Part shown: positions 27,001-34,612 of the stretch, in pieces
Position numbering within the stretch: position 1 is the stretch's first letter
How the letters are laid out: each line of letters opens with the position of its first letter
From: Mycoavidus cysteinexigens_B
Lineage (GTDB): Bacteria > Pseudomonadota > Gammaproteobacteria > Burkholderiales > Burkholderiaceae
Assembly: GCA_031963465.1 (NCBI GenBank)
Contig: JASSUG010000001.1
Location: 310,001-374,000 of the forward strand
Direction of reading: 5' to 3'
DNA: 64,000 nucleotides
Program-made: the position numbers and the translations under genes
The notes under the pieces: generated by a model
Told to the model about the DNA's origin: nothing
Database searches by the model: none
The model's input: only the letters and a program-made list of their open reading frames with translations

Positions 27001-27630
27001 GCGCTGCTGAAGGATGAGGGCAAGGACGCGAGAAGCCACGCTGCTGACGTGTTAAGCAAGCAGTCTTCGTTTTCGGGTTCGCCCCTGCTGGACCTGATCG
27101 CGCTGCTGAGGGTTAAGGGCGGGGACGTGAGCCACGCTGCTGATGTGTTAAGCAAGCAGTCTTCGTTATCGGGCTCGCCCCTGCTGCACGTGATCGCGCT
27201 GCTGAAGGATAAGAGCAGGGACGTGAGCCACGTTGCTTATTTGTTAAGCCAGCAGTCTTCGTTATCGGATTCGGCCTTGCTGGCCTTGATCGCGCTGGCG
27301 AAGGACGGGGACTGGTACATGAAGCGCAGTGCTGCTGATGCGTTAGGCAAACACCGCTGGATGCTCTATCGCTTATTGCCAACGCTCAATAGCCAGAAGA
27401 TAAAATTCATCTATGAAAAATACTTACTTAAACAACGCTTTGATCAGAGTGCGCCTTTCTATATACAGGACGGCGCCCTGTATTTTTTTACCGCTGAAGG
27501 TCTGCAAACTGTTCTGTTTAGCAATCTGAACCAAGAAGCCGAGTTCAGGAAAGCGGTTCAACAAGCCCAGCAGGCTGCTGGCTACTTAAGCATAAGAGAT
27601 TCTCAGTCAAACGCTATGGGAGCCTTCTAA
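21022..27630 (+). CDS. NLR-like protein: TPR-like leader, TIR/SEFIR-like domain, NACHT ATPase, 30 HEAT-like repeats
   Basis: Giant 2202-aa protein. Residues 1-115 are helical and TPR-like. From about 223 comes a TIR/SEFIR-like module (FLVYAHDN ... GVNLYSDQ ... VIVCGSQVLGRYL ... HGIIPVSL). A Lys/Glu/Pro-rich linker with QPKxGEEN-type repeats spans about 547-593. The NACHT domain has Walker A GRAGVGKTT (near 639) and Walker B LFVLDGWDE (near 720), and a later FMHLTFQEFFAAKHF helix typical of NACHT proteins. Residues 1127-2111 are 30 tandem HEAT-like repeats of 33 aa, then a short unique C terminus. The N-terminal half is paralogous to the WD40 protein at 37324-42387. A recognition/defence or host-interaction role is inferred from architecture only. 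Confidence 0.85.
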   Translation: MLSHPVSLALIGKQLQAQAQSYLEQARLQKTMQHLEMALALYDQAKVTFRHAADARQLVPALSEVKGALSQARTPKTSEEEALRQRIAEVYFERAELLEKLEKADKAQASYNKAQKWGHPGVAPQPSSLSAYAMLHPAALTSRSLIAAQTSGNLHAPAQLSPVNLSSSIPADIPSTLAEPAQNAALSPRILEGIQEKNDLINQLFAETLRTFQSLDLSSVWPSAFLVYAHDNPYYGMADAGTSKFLIDHLVKLGVNLYSDQRPKGLQGQAALITREEAARVDDILTSQFCLLPTAIGGAQPVDKVIVCGSQVLGRYLQWGEAGKHYQAYYKDLKKAYGVAQHNSAQAEAEIRKVVNTYSQQADFHHVLTEMAFLKIRTDYLDQHGIIPVSLCANGYALCVQDFVKATTVRIEDMPRFASQQASGQAMYQQQGRHLVFFKLLERLLAQNGAEALLRTFWTAYSDLIKRLNSEASVPKAAEYIRVWGQISQNVQATLQTLRTQVDAHELRTALTRYASLDRLAIQRLSGPPLSMKDCYINLAIVEHEKVRKEEKKPKKGKGNKPKEGEENQPKKVEENQPEEGEENQPKEGEAAQNHFHRLPSFEAIDSNKQKLVSLEKLFDPRVLTNGKTVTPQRILIRGRAGVGKTTLSKKIVYEYTQKAQWRDRFDWLLWIPLRTLKGKSSCDLATLFHETYFQSYPNGQALAKALEVHINGPAKDRALFVLDGWDEVAQEWGEHEPMSEFLKQLLNQPAVLITSRPYVELKQVRAMDLELETVGFSPENVTAYLDHRDMITASDAKEVKHFIQANAFIQGLVNVPIQLDALCYSWDEIKRMQKEVPGAMTVTALYQAMINKLWRKDMLRLGKREDGERLTASQINALERSSRIEKLVKTEHDFLSILAFRGLQRNQIEFNHRDLHGLIEQLEAQGVNIPITLEANLKKLSFLHTDDAKETQRSYHFMHLTFQEFFAAKHFVGRWEAAREINLLSADTKRWTKVTPEAFVRQHKYNPRYEILWWFVAGLLRGEALNRFFILLEAEPRDLLGAHHQRVIMSCLHETSRTPGVGLSPEIRNRLEQGLAQWLQFEIDKRGECTLAYQPTFPEHLLLQCLQKTTSAQTKQAVATAFRHRSALSDSALQALIALLKDWNMDVRRCAAEALGQQSSSPDSVLQALIALLKDVDGDVRRSAAEALGKQSSLPDSVLQALIALLKDKYLGRSAAEALCNKQSSLPDSVLQALIALLKDVDGDVRRSAAEALGKQSSLPDSVLQALIAWLKDGDGNVRRSAAEALGKQSSLSDSVLQALIALLKDWNMDVRRRAAEALGQQSSSPEPALLGLIALAKDKYQEVRSRAAEALGKQSLLPEPALLALIALAKDKYKAVRSRAAEALGKQSLLPEPALLALIALLKDVDGDVRRSAAEALGQQSSLPEPALLALIALLKDVDGDVRRSAAEALGQQSSLRNSALQALIALLKDVDGDVRRSAADALSQQSSLPDSALLTLIVLLKDGDVRHSAAYALNKQSSFPETALQALIVLLKDVDGDVRRSAADALGQHSSFPESALQALIALAKDKNPEVKCSAAYALSQHSSLPDSPLQALIVLAKDKNWVVKCSAVYALSQHSSLPESAMQALIVLAKDRNWVVKCSAADALGQQSSLPKSALQALIALAKDKSLEVKCSAAYALSQHSSLPASALQALIALAKDEDEDVRCGAADALGKQSLLSDSALQTLIALAKDKNWMVKRSAVDALGKHSSLSDSALQVLIALAKDGDWDMRRSAADALGQQSLLPDSVLMDLIALLKDEGRDVRSHAADVLSKHSSLPDSALMNLIALLKDEGRDVRSHAADVLSKHSSLPDSALMNLIALLKDDSRGVRSHAADVLSKHSSLPDSALMVLIALLKDDSRGVRSHAAYVLSKHSSLPDSALKDLVALLKDEGRDVRSHAADVLSKHSSLPDSALKDLVALLKDEGKDARSHAADVLSKHSSLPDSALKDLVALLKDEGKDARSHAADVLSKQSSFSGSPLLDLIALLRVKGGDVSHAADVLSKQSSLSGSPLLHVIALLKDKSRDVSHVAYLLSQQSSLSDSALLALIALAKDGDWYMKRSAADALGKHRWMLYRLLPTLNSQKIKFIYEKYLLKQRFDQSAPFYIQDGALYFFTAEGLQTVLFSNLNQEAEFRKAVQQAQQAAGYLSIRDSQSNAMGAF
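24400..27354 (+). repeat. Tandem array of 30 HEAT-like coding repeats (99-bp unit)
   Basis: The unit encodes a pattern like SSLPDSVLQALIALLKD + variable + SAAEALGKQ (33 aa). Thirty units would total 990 residues; four carry small deletions (31-32 aa), giving the observed 985. DNA units are highly similar, with blocks of near-identical neighbours (for example the four units at 26400-26800). The homogeneity points to ongoing unequal exchange or slippage. The antisense strand is also open because the unit lacks antisense stops. Confidence 0.93.
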
Positions 27631-27921
27631 GACGGATCGAGGTATACAGACAGAGGTTTTTCCGACCGTTGCATCAGTCAACCGATCATCTTCTCCTAAT
27701 CCCTCCCCAGAAAAAATATTTTAGGTTTAATCAAGAGTTTCGTATAACTGGATGACGTCATTGCCTACGGGGACAATTGGCTCGGTGGGGAAACTTTCTG
27801 AGATAGGGTTGATTTGATGGATGCATCAAGTCGCATACATGCGCTAGCTTGGTATGCAATCCGTCTATATAATAGGGCGTTCAAAATTCTTTCAATAATG
27901 ATTAATACAAGAGGTCGCTCC

Positions 27922-29127
27922 ATGCATATCAATCGGTTCTTTTTCAATTTGATTGGTCTTGTTGCGCTACTTGCCCTGGCCGCTTGTGGCAAAAAACAGG
28001 CCCCTCCGTCACCGCCGGTAACGGAAGTGGGGATTGTCACACTTGAGCCGCAAACTGTGCCAGTGACAATTGATGTACCTGGACGCACCTCTGCTTGGCA
28101 GATTGCTGAGGTGCGCGCACGTGTCAATGGCATTGTGCTTAAACGTGAATTTAATGAGGGCAGTGAAGTAAAAGCGGGTCAGCGCCTCTACAAAATTGAC
28201 TCGGCTCCTTATAAAGCTCAGTTTGAGAGTAGCCAAGCCGCCTTGGCAAAAGCGCATGCTAGTTTGAATGCCGTTGCGGCTAAGGCCGAACGTTACAAAC
28301 CGTTGATTGCAGCGCATGCGATTAGCCAGCAAGAATATGACAATGCGCTGGCCGCGCATGGCCAAGCGCTGGCAGATGTTGGTGTCGCTAAGGCCGCGCT
28401 TGAAGTGGCGCGTATTAACCTTGGCTATACCGAAGTGAGCTCGCCGATTGCAGGTTGGATTGGCAAATCCTATGTCACTCCAGGCGCTTATGTGCAAGCC
28501 AGCCAGGCAACGTTGTTAGCCACGGTGCAGCAAATCGATCCAATTTATGTTGATGTGACGCAATCGAGCAGTGACGTTTTGCGTTTGCGCCGTGAAATGG
28601 CAGACGGCCAATTGCAAATGACTGGCCGTAACGAAGTCAAGGTCGACCTCGTGCTAGAAGATGGCTCAGCCTATCCGTTCCAAGGAAAGTTGCAGTTTTC
28701 CGATATCGCGGTCGAACCAGGTACAGGCACGATCACCTTACGCGCGCTCTTTCCAAATCCGAAAAAAGCCTTGCTGCCTGGTATGTTTGTTCGTGCGCGC
28801 ATCCAAGAAGGCGTGAATCATCGTGCGCTGGTGGTGCCGCAGGTTGGCGTGACTCATGATGCCAGAGGTCAACCGACTGCGCTGATTGTCGATCAAGATA
28901 ATAAAGTGGCTTTGCGCGTACTGACCACGATGCGAGCGGCTGATGATAATTGGTTGGTCGCGAGCGGTTTGCAAGCCGGCGACAGAGTCATTGTGCAAGG
29001 ATTGCAAAAAGTGCAGCCTGGGATGACCGTCAAACCGGTAGCTACACAGGTATCGCCGACGGCTGACGCGGCTGGGCTCCAGCCTGCGGCCAGCGACGCC
29101 GCGGACGCTAACGCCAACGCAGAATAA
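27922..29127 (+). CDS. RND efflux periplasmic adaptor (membrane fusion protein)
   Basis: AcrA/MexA/BpeA-type adaptor linking the inner-membrane pump to the outer-membrane channel. 401 aa from the ATG at 27922, which yields a lipoprotein signal (LLALAACG). The biotinyl-lipoyl halves flank a helical hairpin (residues about 60-200), followed by the beta-barrel region (FPNPKKALLPGMFVRARI). The frame extends upstream to 27814 without conserved residues. First gene of a three-gene efflux operon; no adjacent TetR or LysR repressor was found. Confidence 0.93.
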   Translation: MHINRFFFNLIGLVALLALAACGKKQAPPSPPVTEVGIVTLEPQTVPVTIDVPGRTSAWQIAEVRARVNGIVLKREFNEGSEVKAGQRLYKIDSAPYKAQFESSQAALAKAHASLNAVAAKAERYKPLIAAHAISQQEYDNALAAHGQALADVGVAKAALEVARINLGYTEVSSPIAGWIGKSYVTPGAYVQASQATLLATVQQIDPIYVDVTQSSSDVLRLRREMADGQLQMTGRNEVKVDLVLEDGSAYPFQGKLQFSDIAVEPGTGTITLRALFPNPKKALLPGMFVRARIQEGVNHRALVVPQVGVTHDARGQPTALIVDQDNKVALRVLTTMRAADDNWLVASGLQAGDRVIVQGLQKVQPGMTVKPVATQVSPTADAAGLQPAASDAADANANAE

Positions 29128-29156
29128 CCGTATTAAAAATAAGGGAAACCATTTCC

Positions 29157-32100
29157 ATGGTTAAGTTTTTTATCGATCGACCGATTTTTGCCTGGGTGCT
29201 GGCCATTATTTTGATGATGGCCGGAGCGTTGTCGATTCGCACCTTGCCTGTTGAACAGTATCCATCGGTAGCGCCGCCCGCGGTGCAAATCACTGCAGCC
29301 TATCCAGGCGCATCGGCCCAAACCGTTGAAAACACAGTCACTCAGGTGATTGAACAGCAAATGAATGGGATCGACCATTTGCTGTATATGTCCTCCACCA
29401 GCGAAAACTCGGGTGGCGCAAATATTACGCTGACCTTCGCGCCGGGCACCAACCCGGATGTGGCGCAAGTGCAGGTGCAAAACAAACTACAACTGGCCTT
29501 ACCCCTATTGCCGCAAACCGTGCAGCAACAAGGTATCAAAGTCACTAAGTCGTCCGGTAGTTTCTTGATGGTATTAGCCTTCGTGTCTACCGACGGTAGC
29601 ATGAATAAGTTTGATTTGGCCAATTACGTTGCGGCCAATGTGCAAGATCCAATTAGCCGAGTTGACGGGGTCGGCACCACGACGCTGTTTGGTACCCAGT
29701 ATGCAATGCGCGTGTGGTTGCATCCAGATAAACTGGCTAGCTACCGCCTAACGCCAGTCGATGTCACCAACGCCCTCTCTGAGCAAAATGTGCAAGTGCC
29801 AGGGGGGCAGTTAGGCGGCTTACCGGCCGTGGATAAGCAACAACTCAATGCAGTGATCACCGAAGCAACCTTGTTAAGGACACCGGAACAATTTAGCAAT
29901 GTCTTATTAAAGGTGCTGCCAGACGGTTCACAAGTGCGTTTGCGCGATGTCGCACGGATTGAACTTGGCGGTGAAAGCTATAACGTAGATACCCGCTATA
30001 ACGGCCAGCCTACCGCTGGCTTTGCGCTTAAACTGGCGACGGGCGCGAATGCTTTGCAAACCGCGCGGCTGGTACGTGAACGGATTGAAGAATTATCGAA
30101 ATACTTCCCGCCCGGTTTAGTGGTGAAATATCCATACGACACCACGCCCTTTGTACGTATCTCGATCGAAGAAGTGGTCAAGACACTCTTTGAAGGGATT
30201 GTGCTGGTGTTTCTGGTGATGTACTTATTCCTGCAAAATTGGCGCGCTACGCTGATCCCCACCATTGCCGTGCCAATTGTGTTGTTGGGTACGTTTGGCG
30301 TGATGGCAGCGTTTGGCTTTTCGATTAATACCTTGTCTATGTTTGGCCTTGTGTTGGCGATAGGGTTATTAGTCGATGACGCGATTGTGGTCGTTGAAAA
30401 CGTCGAGCGGGTGATGGCGGAAGAAGGGCTTTCACCCCGTGAGGCAACCCGTAAAGCGATGGGGCAGATCACCGGGGCGCTGGTTGGCGTGGCGCTTGTT
30501 TTATCCGCGGTATTTGTACCGATGGCGTTTTCCAGTGGTTCAGTGGGAGCCATCTATCGTCAGTTCTCGCTGACCATTGTGTCGGCGATGGTGCTCTCAG
30601 TATTAGTGGCACTGATTCTGACGCCAGCTTTATGCGCGAATTTGCTCAAACCGATTCCTAAAGGACACCACGAAGAGAAAAAAGGTTTTTTCGGCTGGTT
30701 TAACCGGACTTTCGAGCGTGGTCGCGATAAATACCAGTCAGGCGTGCGTGGTGTCATTGCTCGCTCTGGACGTTGGTTTGGCATTTATGCGGTGATTATC
30801 GTGGTGGTTGGTTTGCTGTTTATGCGCATGCCGACGGCTTTCTTGCCGGATGAAGACCAAGGGATTTTATTTGTGCTGGTGCAAACCCCGCCAGGCTCAA
30901 CCCAACAGCGGACCCAAGCAGTCCTGAGCGAAGTTAGCCAATACCTGTTGCAAGATGAAAGCCAGCTGGTTGAATCGGCTTTTGAGGTGAATGGCTTTAG
31001 TTTTGCTGGCAGTGGCCAAAACTCGGGCATGGTTTTTGTTAGATTAAAAGATTGGAAACATCGCACGAAAGCAGATCAATCGGTACAAGCACTTATGCAG
31101 CGCTCTTTTATGCGTTTTTCGCAGATTAAAGATGCCATGGTGTTTCCGATTAATCCACCGCCGATTATCGAGCTTGGCACCGCCTCTGGCTTTGATATGC
31201 AACTGCAAGATCGCGCCGGTCTTGGCCATGATGCCTTGATGCAAGCGCGCAATCAATTGCTGGGGATGGCGGCGCAAAGCCCAGTCTTAATGCAGGTGCG
31301 CCCGAACGGTCTGAATGACACGCCGGAATTTCATGTGGATATTAATCGTGAGAAAGCCAGTGCGCTGGGGATTCCGTTGTCTTTGATTGATCGGAGTTTC
31401 TCGATTGCTTGGGGCGGAACTTACGTTAACAGTTTCCTAGATAGGGATAACCGCATCAAAAAGGTTCTGGTCCAAGGGGACGCCCCTTTTCGCATGACCC
31501 CGGAAGACATTCAGCGTTGGTATATCCGCAATGCGCAAGGCGAAATGGTGCCGTTCTCGTCATTTGTCAGTTCGCATTGGGGTTATGGCTCGCCTAAGCT
31601 TGAGCGTTATAACGGTGTCTCCTCGGTAGCCATCCAGGGCTTAGCAACTCCTGGCAAAAGCACGGGGGATGCGATTCAAGAAATGCAAAACCTGGTAGCA
31701 AAATTGCCGCATGGCATTGGCTATGAATGGACCGGTATGTCGCTCCAGGAGATTTTATCCGGCTCGCAAGCGCCATTACTGTATGCCATTTCAATCTTGG
31801 TGGTGTTTTTAAGCTTAGCTGCGCTTTATGAAAGCTGGTCGATTCCATTCTCGGTGATCTTGGTGGTGCCACTTGGGATCATTGGTGCTTTATTGGCGGC
31901 AACAGGTCGCGGCCTATCTAATGATGTGTATTTCCAGGTGGGTTTGTTGACCACTGTCGGTTTGTCTGCAAAAAACGCAATTTTGATTGTTGAGTTTGCC
32001 AAAGAACTACAGGCACAGGGCAGAACTGCAATGGAAGCAGCCATCGAAGCCGCGCGTTTGCGTTTGCGGCCAATCTTGATGACTTCATTAGCTTTTGTGC

Positions 32101-32354
32101 TTGGCGTGCTGCCTTTGGCGATTAGCCGTGGCGCTGGTTCTGCTGGGCAACATGCGATTGGCACGGGGGTTATCGGCGGGATGTTGAGCGCCACCTTTAT
32201 CGCCATTTTCATCATCCCAATGTTCTTTGTGGTGGTGCGTAGTAAATTCTGTCAATCTAAATCAAAGCAGAAGGTGCAAGCTGGCGCTGACCCGCTGGTG
32301 AGCACTTCGAGTCATGAGAGCAATTCGGATGCAGATACTCAGCCGAAAATTTGA
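29157..32354 (+). CDS. RND multidrug efflux transporter (AcrB/MexB type)
   Basis: Proton-driven inner-membrane pump, 1065 aa, typical HAE1 length. The N terminus MVKFFIDRPIFAWVLAI is diagnostic. The central TM4 motif holds the paired aspartates of the proton relay (LAIGLLVDDAIVVVENVERV). Two large periplasmic loops and the second half with GLSAKNAILIVEFA are complete. It starts 29 bp after the adaptor gene and overlaps the open frame of the channel gene. Confidence 0.96.
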   Translation: MVKFFIDRPIFAWVLAIILMMAGALSIRTLPVEQYPSVAPPAVQITAAYPGASAQTVENTVTQVIEQQMNGIDHLLYMSSTSENSGGANITLTFAPGTNPDVAQVQVQNKLQLALPLLPQTVQQQGIKVTKSSGSFLMVLAFVSTDGSMNKFDLANYVAANVQDPISRVDGVGTTTLFGTQYAMRVWLHPDKLASYRLTPVDVTNALSEQNVQVPGGQLGGLPAVDKQQLNAVITEATLLRTPEQFSNVLLKVLPDGSQVRLRDVARIELGGESYNVDTRYNGQPTAGFALKLATGANALQTARLVRERIEELSKYFPPGLVVKYPYDTTPFVRISIEEVVKTLFEGIVLVFLVMYLFLQNWRATLIPTIAVPIVLLGTFGVMAAFGFSINTLSMFGLVLAIGLLVDDAIVVVENVERVMAEEGLSPREATRKAMGQITGALVGVALVLSAVFVPMAFSSGSVGAIYRQFSLTIVSAMVLSVLVALILTPALCANLLKPIPKGHHEEKKGFFGWFNRTFERGRDKYQSGVRGVIARSGRWFGIYAVIIVVVGLLFMRMPTAFLPDEDQGILFVLVQTPPGSTQQRTQAVLSEVSQYLLQDESQLVESAFEVNGFSFAGSGQNSGMVFVRLKDWKHRTKADQSVQALMQRSFMRFSQIKDAMVFPINPPPIIELGTASGFDMQLQDRAGLGHDALMQARNQLLGMAAQSPVLMQVRPNGLNDTPEFHVDINREKASALGIPLSLIDRSFSIAWGGTYVNSFLDRDNRIKKVLVQGDAPFRMTPEDIQRWYIRNAQGEMVPFSSFVSSHWGYGSPKLERYNGVSSVAIQGLATPGKSTGDAIQEMQNLVAKLPHGIGYEWTGMSLQEILSGSQAPLLYAISILVVFLSLAALYESWSIPFSVILVVPLGIIGALLAATGRGLSNDVYFQVGLLTTVGLSAKNAILIVEFAKELQAQGRTAMEAAIEAARLRLRPILMTSLAFVLGVLPLAISRGAGSAGQHAIGTGVIGGMLSATFIAIFIIPMFFVVVRSKFCQSKSKQKVQAGADPLVSTSSHESNSDADTQPKI

Positions 32355-32371
32355 ACCTCAGGAACATGCAA

Positions 32372-33826
32372 ATGCGTGAATTTTCTCTTTTAGCTGCATT
32401 GTCAATCGCAGCAGTTTCAGCTGCCTGTACGCTGGCGCCTCGTTATGAGCGCCCAGTAGCGCCGGTTGCCGCCACCTATCCTACGGGGGATGCGTATACC
32501 TTACTGACCGAGTCAACCTCAGCGCCGGTTGATTTGGGCTGGCGCCAGTTCTTTGCAGACCCGCGTTTGCAAAAGTTGATTGAGCTGGCGCTACGCAATA
32601 ACCGTGATTTGCGCGTAGCGGCATTAAATGTGCAACAAGCACGCGCACAATATCGGATTCAGCGCGCAGGCTTGGTGCCGGATTTGCGTGCGCAAGGGAT
32701 GGGCAATCGTGGTCGCACCCCCGCTGAGCTCTCGATGCTTAACCGTGCAGTGGTGGCTAGCCAGTATGAGGTGGGCGCGGCTGCGGCGTGGGAAATTGAT
32801 CTTTTTGGCAAGCTACGGAGCTTAAAAGATCAAGCCTTGGCGCAATATTTAGCGACGGCTCAGGCCCGCAAGGCGGTTGAGATTTCGTTAGTGGCGCAGT
32901 TAGCTAATCAATATTTAACCACCCGTGCCTATGACGAGCAGCTCAAAGTCACCCAAGCAACCCTTAGCGCCGCTCAGGAATCTTACCGGCTTGCCAAGGT
33001 GCAGTTTGACGCAGGCGTTGGCTCTGAGCTTGATTTGCAGGAGGCTGAGAGTACCGTTGAGCAAGCCCAGGCCAATCACCAAAGTCAACTGCGTCTACGG
33101 GCCCAGTCTGAAAACGCGCTCACGCTCTTAGTCGGCGAACCGCTGCCAGCCGATTTGCCGCAGCCATTGCCGCTGGATCACCAGTCGATACTGGCTGATA
33201 TTCCAGAGGGCTTACCATCGGATTTACTGGTGCGTCGTCCGGACATTGCCGCCGCTGAAGAAAAATTGCGGGCGGCTAACGCCAATATTGGCGCGGCTCG
33301 GGCTGCATTTTTTCCGAGTATTTCGCTAACCGGACAGTTTGGTAGCGCGAGCCCGGATCTGGGTGGGCTGTTTAAACCAGGCTCGATTGCTTGGGGTTTT
33401 ATGCCAAACGTTTCACTGCCTATTTTTAGCGGTGGCGCGAATCTTGCCAATCTTGATGCGGCGCAAGCAGGCAAGCGGGTCGCTGTTGCACAATATGAAA
33501 AAGCGATTCAAACCGCCTTTCGCGAAGTAGCGGATGGACTTGCTGCGCGCGGTACCTACGATGAACAAATTGCATCACTTAAGCGCTACACCGCAGCTCA
33601 ACAACGTCGGCTTGATTTGTCCACCTTGCGTTATCGCAATGGTATTGATAGCTATCTGCGGGTGTTGAGTGCGCAGACGAGCCTGTACGCAGCCGAGCAA
33701 GCGCTGATTTCAAGCCGCTTGGCACGACTGGTTAATTTGGTCAATCTATATCAATATTTAGGCGGAGGCTGGCTTGAGCGTACTGGTGACGCGTCGCGGC
33801 CAGCGGATGCGCCTATCGCATCATAA
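32372..33826 (+). CDS. Outer-membrane efflux lipoprotein (OprM/NodT family)
   Basis: TolC-like channel of 484 aa from the ATG at 32372, chosen because an AGGA site (32360-32363) is correctly spaced; a TTG at 32351 and an ATG at 32366 are alternatives. The N terminus has a lipobox-like SAAC. Two repeated outer-membrane-efflux domains are visible, with the paired motifs LDLQEAES and the RRPDIAAAEEKLRAANANIGAARAAFFP-type segment (written here only as a family landmark starting at RRPDIA). It completes the tripartite pump. Confidence 0.93.
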   Translation: MREFSLLAALSIAAVSAACTLAPRYERPVAPVAATYPTGDAYTLLTESTSAPVDLGWRQFFADPRLQKLIELALRNNRDLRVAALNVQQARAQYRIQRAGLVPDLRAQGMGNRGRTPAELSMLNRAVVASQYEVGAAAAWEIDLFGKLRSLKDQALAQYLATAQARKAVEISLVAQLANQYLTTRAYDEQLKVTQATLSAAQESYRLAKVQFDAGVGSELDLQEAESTVEQAQANHQSQLRLRAQSENALTLLVGEPLPADLPQPLPLDHQSILADIPEGLPSDLLVRRPDIAAAEEKLRAANANIGAARAAFFPSISLTGQFGSASPDLGGLFKPGSIAWGFMPNVSLPIFSGGANLANLDAAQAGKRVAVAQYEKAIQTAFREVADGLAARGTYDEQIASLKRYTAAQQRRLDLSTLRYRNGIDSYLRVLSAQTSLYAAEQALISSRLARLVNLVNLYQYLGGGWLERTGDASRPADAPIAS

Positions 33827-33838
33827 AGAAATATAGGT

Positions 33839-33895
33839 AAGGTCCAATCGCGCCAGGACTTTCTAGGCGTGAATTGGGCCTTGCCTTTTCATTTT
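33839..33895. terminator. Candidate terminator between the efflux operon and the XRE gene
   Basis: AAGGTCCAATCGCGCC (33839-33854) pairs imperfectly with GGCGTGAATTGGGCCTT (33866-33882) around an 11-nt loop and is followed by a T-rich stretch. It lies between two convergent genes and may serve both. Confidence 0.6.
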
Positions 33896-34188
33896 GCTAC
33901 CCTAATGCGCTTAGGCAGGCGCTCGTCCATCATATCTAGGCCTAACGGATCATTGGTACGGTCAATAAGTTTCTCTAGGTCGTCAATTTTACCTAGTACG
34001 TACAGAGCGAGTGCATAGCTGCCCATGTTAACTTTAGGGTCACCTTTTTCGATCTTTGATAATGTAACGCGAGTGACACCAATTCGTTCGGCCATTAGGG
34101 CAACTGTGATACGGCGGCGTTTACGCGCGTCTCGAATGTCTGCCCCTAATTTTTGCAGAGCGCGTTCAACGCGAAATGATCTCCTCAT
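33889..34188 (-). CDS. XRE-family helix-turn-helix regulator (HipB-like), orphan
   Basis: 99-aa DNA-binding protein with one HTH_3 domain: RDARKRRRITVALMAERIG forms the first helices and VTRVTLSKIEKG the recognition helix, followed by ALALYVLGKIDDL. This resembles HipB antitoxins, which normally precede a hipA kinase. No hipA-like gene is present: downstream is the convergent efflux operon. It is therefore an orphan regulator or the survivor of a toxin-antitoxin pair. An AT-rich palindrome lies upstream at 34262-34278. Confidence 0.82.
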   Translation of the reverse strand: MRRSFRVERALQKLGADIRDARKRRRITVALMAERIGVTRVTLSKIEKGDPKVNMGSYALALYVLGKIDDLEKLIDRTNDPLGLDMMDERLPKRIRVAK

Positions 34189-34261
34189 AGTATGGCTATA
34201 CCCAGTTGGATCGTAAAATAAAGTATTTTATATTGTTCCTTATCTCTATATAAGTAGACTG

Positions 34262-34278
34262 CAATATACTTTATATTG
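34262..34278. promoter_or_regulatory. AT-rich palindrome, candidate XRE operator
   Basis: CAATATA-CTT-TATATTG is a perfect 7-bp inverted repeat with a 3-bp spacer, about 75 bp upstream of the XRE gene start. A related half site (TTTTATATTG) occurs near 34225. Autoregulation through these sites is an inference; AT-rich promoters can look alike by chance. Confidence 0.4.
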
Positions 34279-34612
34279 ATACGTAAGCGACGATTTGATA
34301 CTTGCATCAAAAAATGTGGGTAAGCTTGATGCACTTGTCATGATGTGTTGTGCTCGGCGTGACTTTTATTTACTCAGGGCTTCATGGGAAGCTCTGTAGG
34401 AATTAGCTACTATTTGAATTATAAGCTTTTGCTTTGCACCAACTCCGCAGACTATAGCACGCTGGCTAACTCGATCAGATCGTAGAGAAGCAAGAGTTTT
34501 TTAAGCGATTGATACTTGTTTATGATCCAGCGATATTTGGCTTTCTAAAAGCAAAAATTCACCAGGAACCTGAGTGAAAGCAGAAATTATTGACTTGGGT
34601 TGAGCGCTCCAA
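34279..34612. other. Intergenic AT-rich DNA
   Basis: No gene supported. It contains an imperfect hairpin AGGGCTTC-ATGG-GAAGCTCT near 34376-34395. It separates the divergent upstream region of the XRE gene from the 3' end of the substrate-binding-protein gene. Confidence 0.5.

Noticed and set aside
24400..27354. CRISPR-like regular repeats
   Set aside because: Repeats are contiguous 99-bp coding units in frame, without unique spacers and without cas genes.
24342..27382. Long minus-strand open frames (up to 529 codons) across the HEAT array
   Set aside because: They arise because the 99-bp unit contains no antisense stops and is repeated 30 times; their translations are low-complexity Arg/Pro/Ser repeats with no start signals.
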